DNA of 64,000 bases, from contig OY744461.1 of the NCBI GenBank assembly GCA_963556145.1, forward strand, positions 2,542,001 to 2,606,000. Direction: 5' to 3'. The stretch is from Hygrocybe punicea. Lineage: Eukaryota; Basidiomycota; Agaricomycetes; Agaricales; Hygrophoraceae. Made by a program: the position numbers and the translations under genes. Positions 57,450-64,000 of the stretch are shown here, one piece after another; position 1 is the first letter of the stretch, and each line of letters begins with the position of its first letter. Under the pieces are notes generated by a model. The model ran no database searches. It was not told the DNA's origin and was given only the letters and a program-made list of their open reading frames with translations.

Positions 57450-57840
57450 TTGCTCCACATATCATCGTTTATATTTGTATCTTACGTCTGTCTTGTGAAT
57501 AAACACGAACCGTTCCATTGACTGTACAGATAATATTACAAATATGAGTATGGACCTTTGATGTCAACCAACCATTTATAAAAAACCCCTCCGAAAGTGT
57601 CTGCCAAAGAGCCAATGGGTGCTAGGTCTTTTGGACAAAATCGAAGAACTTGCGTCTGCCTTGCTCTCGAATGGAAATGGCGCCCCTGTCTGGATTGCAT
57701 GCGACCGTCTTCAATAAAGTCCCTTGCATTTGAAATATTCTGAGAAAGTTAAGATGATCATGAATATGATACTAGTGGGGTGTGGGCCATTGCTTTGCAT
57801 GGCATGTTACTCGTCCCTTCTTTTAGCAAGAGAACACATA
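57450..57840. other. Shared 3' region of convergent gene and Helitron
   Basis: Holds AATAAA-like signals (57500, 57715). A Helitron 3' terminus (hairpin then CTRR) was sought; CACTAG at 57769-57774 (minus-strand CTAG) is possible but no convincing hairpin precedes it. Confidence 0.3.
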
Positions 57841-60800
57841 TTAAGATTGAGCATATATAAACAGTACAGCATTATTACCATTACATGACAATAAATTAAT
57901 ATTTGAAAAGTCATCTATATCACCTTCATTAATACAAATTGATCTGGTTGATATACCATCATGAAACCATACCATACTGTTGATGAATATGCGGGCAGTA
58001 AAATGTGCATCACCAAAGTACACAATTCCTCTCAATGTGTAAGCAGTGGATATGTCATCAATTGACAAGTTTATAACTTGACTAATTATTAAATTCTCAA
58101 TAGAGTCAACTGTAAACATGATTAGAGGTGGAATTTTGTTAAATGCAATAAATTTAGTAATCTCTCCCCAACACAATTGACATTTGTGCCGTTGTCTATT
58201 AACTATGATTTGAGCAAGACATGTTGAGATTGTTCCAGAAAATGAATATGAACAATGAAAGATGGCGTCACATCTATCATTTTCCAGAATGGTTATGTTT
58301 TCACAATTGATACATTTAAGACAAGTTGAAGTCATTGGTTCATTTGCTTTCATTATATAATGGGCCAAATCACTTATGGCAATGCCAACTTGACCATAAG
58401 GAAATATTTCGGGTTTATCTTGATGCAATAAATGTCTGATTGTATTTCTAACTGTTTCTAAATCTGTTGTGTGATTCTTGGATCGTTTGAATCCTAAGCT
58501 CAAAATCTTTAATATTTCATTGATGCTATTGAATCTTTTTTTCCAACTTGATGGATCTTCATTCCATATTGCTAGTAATATTGTAAAGAGTGAATCATAA
58601 GCACAGCTCCAATCTTCCGCATCCCATATAAACCCTTTTGGTTCATTTAATTCAATAGTACTTGTTTTTCGTCTTTTTTTCACTATGGAAGATGAACTTA
58701 CAACTTGTTGTAATTTTCGTTTTTTATTTTGCAATACATTGGCCATCGAATTTTTATGAGTGACAGTGATTGGAACAGTTCCTTTTGCAGGAACAAAGTT
58801 GAGGTTTCTGAAATCTGCCTTTTGATTTTTGTTCATATGTTTAATTAATTGCCATGGAGAGGGCTGTGTTGTGTATTGATTTAGTTGCTCCGTGGCTTTC
58901 CATGCGATAGCATGATGAATGTTTTTTGGAATATATGACTTTCCTTTCCATTTTCTAAATTGATCAATGATAGAATTTCGCTGATCTCCCTTGACATGGT
59001 CTGGTAAGAGTCCTTGATATTTCAGTTTGGTAATCTCATCAAGCAGTTCTAATTCTCTGAATTCCTGCCTGAGATATCCAGAAGCACCCCCAGTAATTAC
59101 TTTAGGATCAAAGCCTTGCATGATGATAGTTCCTGCTGCAGAAGCACTTCTTGATAAGCAAGTATAATAGGATTGGTGGTTTCTACAACTACTGAGGTCA
59201 ACTACATTGTTAGGACGAGTACGTCCTTGACATGCATAATCAGTCATTGCAAAATTAGGTAGTACCAACACTTGTTCTCTTGACAAAGATATCACATCAT
59301 CATTGGGTAATGAGCACATGGTGGAAGTGACATGTTTTGTAATTGGCACAACATTTTCAGGAAGTCCTTCTATGTTAATTTTTTTTGGAGGATTCAATAA
59401 TCTGACAAATAAAGTGTCCAGTACAGTTTGTTGCTCAGGACCTATTGCACTCTGCCAACCCACAACTATGCCCTCTGCTCCTTTGGTAATGCAGCACTCT
59501 GTTGCATCATTGTTCCTCAGCATCACTGGCATGCCTACACATAAGTCCAATCTTCCTGGTATATGATCAGAGGATGATGCATGTGGTTGGCTCCAAAGTA
59601 GCTTTTGGAGTGAAGGTTCCAATATCTTTGTGTGTCGAATAGGATCCAAAATTGTTGACATGTGATGAGATTTTCTTTTGCTATTGGAACTAGTAGGATC
59701 ATTCCATCTGTCTATGGAATAGAATGATGTTAATGGTCTCCTATTTTCAGCAGCAAAACGTTGAATACCAAGTTCATTGATTTTGTCTTTTTGTGCATTC
59801 AATGCAGTTATAACTGACACATTCCTGAATTTCTTTTGGGCTAATTTTGGATCATTTGGACCTTTTCCTGCAACACGAGTACGAAGAAATGCAATATCTT
59901 TGGGAGTACATGCTTTGTATCTCATGTTTTCCAAAGCAAGCCTCAGTTGGACATCTTTTTCTGACTGATTGGTTTGTCTCATATTTTCACGTAATATAAC
60001 AACTGTTGTTATTTGATGCCAAAGAGCTTTGCCTATAGCCGCTTCCTGATTTGCTATAGTTTGACTGGAATTGATTTGGACACCAATGGTTCCAGAGTAT
60101 AAAGGAGCACCACTCATAGCTGGTGGAAGTTGGCCAAAATATCCTGCAAATATCATATTAATGCCACCAAAGGGTTCATCATAAACACCACGTGCTTTTG
60201 CACACTGAGCACTGATTTTATACATATCTCTGCAAGATAACATTGACACCTCATCAATGAAAATGTAATCCACACCATCAAGATTGGCACGTACTTGTGC
60301 AAGGGAATGAGATGATCCTCCCTGATTAATTCCAAGAATGGAGTGATATGTGGATCCATTTACAAGGGCAGCAGCACCACCGGTTGGTGCAAGAACCACA
60401 AATCGATGATTTTCGTTGTGTTTACCAAAAAAACTAGTCAATGCTTTGATGACTTGTGATTTCCCTGTGCCTGCCATCCCACCAAGATACATGCGTAGCT
60501 TATCAGAACCGTTAATCAAGGTAGAGTGATTCACAATGATATGAAATGCTCTCTTTTGGTCAGTGTTCAACTTGTAATCATTGATAGTTACATCAATAAG
60601 ATGACGATCAGCTCTGTTTGCAGGAATAAACATATGGTTGATGTATGCTGCATCCACTATCTTGACATCATTATATTGAAAATTTCCCAATTTATTTATG
60701 GTTGCTGTGTTTGTTGGTAAATTTTTATTTCTGTCATCGATGATTTCCTTTTTCTTTGCAAGGACTGCAGTTCTCCACAATTTTGCTGATTGTACTACAG

Positions 60801-63800
60801 GTGGTTCTATAGGTATCAACGGTCCTATATCTGGGGTACCATCAATACAATCATCGAGCCACCCTGACCTTTTCAAAGTTCTTTCAGCTATCAGCATTTG
60901 ATCTTTCCTTTTTTGTCCTTTTTGACCAAGTTTCAGGAGTATTTCCGTGTCATTATTGTCTTCATCAATATTGTTGTTGAAGTCGTCGCCATTAAATGCA
61001 AATTCAGCATTGTGCATGTCATCCAGTTCATCAAGACCGTTTGAGGTCGCCCATGAATACCTTATATTTGCAGTATTATTCTTCTGACGTTTAGCAGAGA
61101 AATCATCTCTTGCATCCAAACATTCATACCGCAGACCAAAGTATTTCATGATCTCTAGTTCTTTTTTAGAAAACTCGTGGTCTATAAAAGCATTATCCCA
61201 TGTTTGTAATTTACTTTTGAGTTCTTTGCCACTTCTCCATGGCTTGAAAAACGTTAACATTGTACAACAATAATATTCTCGATCACCACGGTCAGCCCTT
61301 GGCAAAGTGTTCGGAATAAAATTAGGAACTATGAAAGGATCATTCCCTTTCATTTTGGCATGGTGGGTAAGATATTGTGGATGATTGGAATGTAAAGTAT
61401 AATCATTTTCAAATTTTGTCAATTTATTAAGATCAACTTCATTTGTTTTATCAGCTATTTCTGTGCCTGCATGTCTATTCAAACTATCAGGTTTTGGAAT
61501 TTCATCTATCTCCATGAGTATATCATTATCAACGACATCAGACAAGTTGTCATCACTGGAATAGTCAACATTAGTAGGTTCAGTGCAAGAGTCAGACAAA
61601 TCATCACAGCCTAGATTGTCAAAAATTTGGTTTTGCACTGGTTCTTTTCTGGCCCTTTTGGTCTTTGTTTTGGTGTGTCTTTTCTTTGGTTCCATAGTGG
61701 CAAGACATATCCAGTCATACAGTGATACATTATCATACAAGGCAGGTCTGAACATATAATTATTTACTTTGGAAAGTCCAATGTATGCGCCATTATTCTT
61801 ACCAATAACAACCTTTTGTGCATTATTTTGGTCTTCACATATATTAGGAATTTCTTCATCAGACCATGCACTGATAACCTCTTTAACATAAGATCTCCAA
61901 AAGAATGGCACGAATTTATGACTGGTGTAGTGATCAGGATTTCCAAGGACATATAATGAAGCCATTGGAGCACCAATTTCCATTTTGGAGGTGAGTGAAT
62001 TGACTATTTGTGTAAACAGCTTTCTGACTTTGTCTTTTCTTTTTAGGTCGCCACCAATCATTTCGGAATTCTTATCAAAAATACTTTTTATCACTTCAAA
62101 AATGCTATAGGTCTTCAAGGAGAATTTTGTAATATAATCTGTTATGTATGCAACTATGGCCTTTATAGCAGTACCTGATAATAAGCTGGTCACATCAGAA
62201 TTGCATCGTAGCATATATGTAACTTCAGGTGTCACCGTGTTCATCCAAGGTTCATCATGCTTGAGGTTGAGAGCACCAGTGTTAGGTTCTACAAAAGTTT
62301 GTTGAAAGATATCACGGGGAAATCGTCGTTTACATTCACCTTTCGAATTAAGACAGTATGGCTTTTTTTTGCCATCATGCCTGTTATGTACATTTAATCG
62401 CAATAAAAGATCATCTACAACATCTTGAAACCTTTGCCACCATGTTGATCTTTTGTTGTGATATTGACAATTCATGGAACAATTATATGATGGTGGATCT
62501 GGCATGACACATGTTGGTGGTTGATATTCAGGTTTCGACATTGTCTGTTCCATTTTCTGTGATACCTCATCTTTAGAACCTGTCATGAATTGTCCTACAC
62601 ACAAACTTGCCAAATATTCCACTAATCTTTTCTGAAAGTCAGAATTTTCACCCATAATTTTGTCACGTATTTCCTGAGGTGTAAGGCATCCCTTTATCCA
62701 CAACAGCATATGAAGATGCAAGGTAAGACGTCCTTGTTCCTCTACCGTTGCATAATAACCTGATGTGTTTCCATACAGGCCAGGATGAGATTCATTTATT
62801 CCTAATATATGTTTGATGAACATTTCAGTAGTAAAGTGAAAAAAGCGGGCTCCAGCAACTGGATTGTTTGCAATTAGTTTGTAACAATCCTGGGGTAGAC
62901 GTAGTTTAGGATAAAACTTTTCTTTGTTGTCAGCATAATATAAGCATAGTGGGTGATTGATGTCTGCAGGTGCAAAAGTGATAAACCAAGTCGGAGCACC
63001 AATATAGGATATCAGAGACCAAATCTCATTTCGCATGTATTTCTTGTTAGTAATTGAACCTTTGACCTGACCAGCTACGTGATCCAGATCAGAAATGAGT
63101 TTATAGCATGCTTTCTCTTCCGATGTATCTGGTTTGACTCTGTCACCTCTAGATAATCTCTTAGAGAGGTCATCCAAAACAGCTGTATTGATATTCATCA
63201 GGCGATCTGCAATATCGTTGAAATTATGTTTATTAGTCAACAAATATCCTCCAGTTGTACTGTCCTTGATTTGTTCTTGATTGAATGCAATCAATGGAAA
63301 ATAGGGATCGGTTTGAAATCTTTTGTCATGGTACATCAGGAGATGTCTTTTGTGCATCATATCACTGATGCTTAAAACATCATTGTCTATGCTGCTAATA
63401 CCACCCAAGCCATATGGAAATAGGCAGGGAAACATCATAGGATATAACTGAGGATTATTAAAGAACGATTCTGGATTTCTAGCATGGCTTATGGCAAGAA
63501 CACCACCATGGTCATCTATCAAGTGCTTGGTCGCTCTAGCTATTAATGCCTTTGGACTTGTAATATCTAGATTTTCGCCAGTTACTCCACTAACAACAAA
63601 GGGACAAGGCCCATCTTCCACACCATCTTCCACTTCATTGTCAAATGCACTAGTGGCTTCTGGTTCCTTATTTGTGTCTGCTGGTCGATATGCAACCACA
63701 ACAGGAATTCCATGATCTGGATATTGTGCTAGATTTTCATAGGAGATATCTAAATCATAGTAATCCATGTGATTCAATTTCAGCCATTCTAAAGCTGCAG

Positions 63801-64000
63801 AAACTCGCCTTCGGCGAACCAATAAAGGTGTTCGCTCCATGTCTTCTGGAGTTGGTCTGGCAGGACCAGTGAAAATAAACGCTAGCACTTCATCAAGTTC
63901 TTTAATTGTTGGAGGCAACCGTTGATATATCTTTGGTGTTGGGTTTTGAAACATGATGGCATTTGCTTTCATTTTATGCATCCCAGAGGAGACACGAACA
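57841..64000 (-). CDS. Helitron Rep/PIF1 helicase with C-terminal USP-like protease (5' end beyond window)
   Basis: Open for at least 2,046 codons; the frame continues past the window edge. Numbering from Met 63981: a DUF6570-like region (1-230, YPMMFPCLFPYGLGG); the Helitron-like N domain with HUH motif GRLTLHLHMLLW near 420 and the paired-Tyr motif AYITDYITKF near 612; a PIF1 helicase with Walker A GGMAGTGKSQ near 1168, DEVS near 1241, and QLPP near 1280 in FAGYFGQLPP, where the family normally has GDF. A C-terminal cysteine-protease-like domain follows: DWSCAYDSLFTILL near 1790, CxxC pairs near 1880, His in GDAHFTARIF near 1990. It nicks and unwinds DNA for rolling-circle transposition. 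It is A/T-rich relative to the rest of the window. Confidence 0.9.
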   Translation of the reverse strand, partial: VRVSSGMHKMKANAIMFQNPTPKIYQRLPPTIKELDEVLAFIFTGPARPTPEDMERTPLLVRRRRVSAALEWLKLNHMDYYDLDISYENLAQYPDHGIPVVVAYRPADTNKEPEATSAFDNEVEDGVEDGPCPFVVSGVTGENLDITSPKALIARATKHLIDDHGGVLAISHARNPESFFNNPQLYPMMFPCLFPYGLGGISSIDNDVLSISDMMHKRHLLMYHDKRFQTDPYFPLIAFNQEQIKDSTTGGYLLTNKHNFNDIADRLMNINTAVLDDLSKRLSRGDRVKPDTSEEKACYKLISDLDHVAGQVKGSITNKKYMRNEIWSLISYIGAPTWFITFAPADINHPLCLYYADNKEKFYPKLRLPQDCYKLIANNPVAGARFFHFTTEMFIKHILGINESHPGLYGNTSGYYATVEEQGRLTLHLHMLLWIKGCLTPQEIRDKIMGENSDFQKRLVEYLASLCVGQFMTGSKDEVSQKMEQTMSKPEYQPPTCVMPDPPSYNCSMNCQYHNKRSTWWQRFQDVVDDLLLRLNVHNRHDGKKKPYCLNSKGECKRRFPRDIFQQTFVEPNTGALNLKHDEPWMNTVTPEVTYMLRCNSDVTSLLSGTAIKAIVAYITDYITKFSLKTYSIFEVIKSIFDKNSEMIGGDLKRKDKVRKLFTQIVNSLTSKMEIGAPMASLYVLGNPDHYTSHKFVPFFWRSYVKEVISAWSDEEIPNICEDQNNAQKVVIGKNNGAYIGLSKVNNYMFRPALYDNVSLYDWICLATMEPKKRHTKTKTKRARKEPVQNQIFDNLGCDDLSDSCTEPTNVDYSSDDNLSDVVDNDILMEIDEIPKPDSLNRHAGTEIADKTNEVDLNKLTKFENDYTLHSNHPQYLTHHAKMKGNDPFIVPNFIPNTLPRADRGDREYYCCTMLTFFKPWRSGKELKSKLQTWDNAFIDHEFSKKELEIMKYFGLRYECLDARDDFSAKRQKNNTANIRYSWATSNGLDELDDMHNAEFAFNGDDFNNNIDEDNNDTEILLKLGQKGQKRKDQMLIAERTLKRSGWLDDCIDGTPDIGPLIPIEPPVVQSAKLWRTAVLAKKKEIIDDRNKNLPTNTATINKLGNFQYNDVKIVDAAYINHMFIPANRADRHLIDVTINDYKLNTDQKRAFHIIVNHSTLINGSDKLRMYLGGMAGTGKSQVIKALTSFFGKHNENHRFVVLAPTGGAAALVNGSTYHSILGINQGGSSHSLAQVRANLDGVDYIFIDEVSMLSCRDMYKISAQCAKARGVYDEPFGGINMIFAGYFGQLPPAMSGAPLYSGTIGVQINSSQTIANQEAAIGKALWHQITTVVILRENMRQTNQSEKDVQLRLALENMRYKACTPKDIAFLRTRVAGKGPNDPKLAQKKFRNVSVITALNAQKDKINELGIQRFAAENRRPLTSFYSIDRWNDPTSSNSKRKSHHMSTILDPIRHTKILEPSLQKLLWSQPHASSSDHIPGRLDLCVGMPVMLRNNDATECCITKGAEGIVVGWQSAIGPEQQTVLDTLFVRLLNPPKKINIEGLPENVVPITKHVTSTMCSLPNDDVISLSREQVLVLPNFAMTDYACQGRTRPNNVVDLSSCRNHQSYYTCLSRSASAAGTIIMQGFDPKVITGGASGYLRQEFRELELLDEITKLKYQGLLPDHVKGDQRNSIIDQFRKWKGKSYIPKNIHHAIAWKATEQLNQYTTQPSPWQLIKHMNKNQKADFRNLNFVPAKGTVPITVTHKNSMANVLQNKKRKLQQVVSSSSIVKKRRKTSTIELNEPKGFIWDAEDWSCAYDSLFTILLAIWNEDPSSWKKRFNSINEILKILSLGFKRSKNHTTDLETVRNTIRHLLHQDKPEIFPYGQVGIAISDLAHYIMKANEPMTSTCLKCINCENITILENDRCDAIFHCSYSFSGTISTCLAQIIVNRQRHKCQLCWGEITKFIAFNKIPPLIMFTVDSIENLIISQVINLSIDDISTAYTLRGIVYFGDAHFTARIFINSMVWFHDGISTRSICINEGDIDDFSNINLLSCNGNNAVLFIYAQS

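Noticed and set aside
57760..57840. Helitron 3' terminus (CTRR with hairpin)
   Set aside because: A CTAG is present on the minus strand but no convincing 16-20 nt hairpin precedes it.

Overview
This is a eukaryotic window, most likely from a mushroom-forming basidiomycete (Agaricomycetes). Genes are split by many short introns of about 49-77 nt with GT-AG ends. The recognisable families are ones known from agaricomycetes: a Tet-like 2OG-Fe(II) oxygenase, Tad1-like LINEs, Helitrons with PIF1 helicases, a MULE transposase and high-copy hypothetical families. No rRNA, intact tRNA, CRISPR or bacterial-type operon was seen. The region is a transposon-rich graveyard: conserved cellular genes appear only as fragments (branched-chain aminotransferase, trypsin-like peptidase, P-loop NTPase, RAX2, clathrin heavy chain, WD40 repeats), while the longer open genes are lineage-specific or belong to mobile elements.

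Layout. 0-6 kb: gene fragments, then a divergent pair of hypothetical genes (2.07-2.90 kb minus, 3.70-5.61 kb plus) that recurs, partly deleted, at 17.97-19.60 kb. 6-10 kb: a tRNA-derived SINE, an NTPase fragment, a tandem intron/exon duplication and a TET/JBP-type dioxygenase gene (about 8.3-9.8 kb). 10-17.4 kb: a PHD-finger gene with a possible caspase-like segment, a 132-bp minisatellite and two hypothetical genes. 19.8-21.9 kb: a broken RAX2 copy. 23-28 kb: a degraded Helitron cut by a 1.25-kb hAT-like element with perfect 8-bp target duplications. 29-42 kb: one hypothetical gene split by two separate insertions. The first is a LINE with 12-bp target duplications and a poly(A) tail that itself carries a gag-only LTR element. 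The second is a hAT-like element containing another hAT-like element containing an 847-bp foldback. Removing the insertions restores the host reading frame at both sites. 42.7-43.8 kb: a clathrin heavy-chain fragment. 45.3-49.6 kb: a well-preserved MULE that appears to join a Ulp1-like protease to a FAR1/MULE/SWIM/zinc-knuckle transposase. 50-57.5 kb: minisatellites, an inverted-repeat element and two hypothetical genes. 57.8 kb to the edge: an open 2046-codon Helitron Rep/helicase with a C-terminal USP-like protease domain, AT-rich and running off the window.

Three themes link the region. (1) Premature stops in otherwise open frames are mostly TGA where the family or frame suggests CGA. In the LINE ORF2 all five stops are TGA. 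This fits deamination of methylated CpG. (2) Six copies of a 55-bp imperfect palindrome centred on paired ACGTCA/TGACGT half-sites occur, four of them inside the hAT-like elements. (3) The hAT-like elements have TA-starting inverted ends, 8-bp duplications, subterminal repeats that differ between elements, and simple-repeat interiors. A TET/JBP enzyme, which acts on methylated bases, lies in the same region. Whether it acts on these elements is not shown by the sequence.
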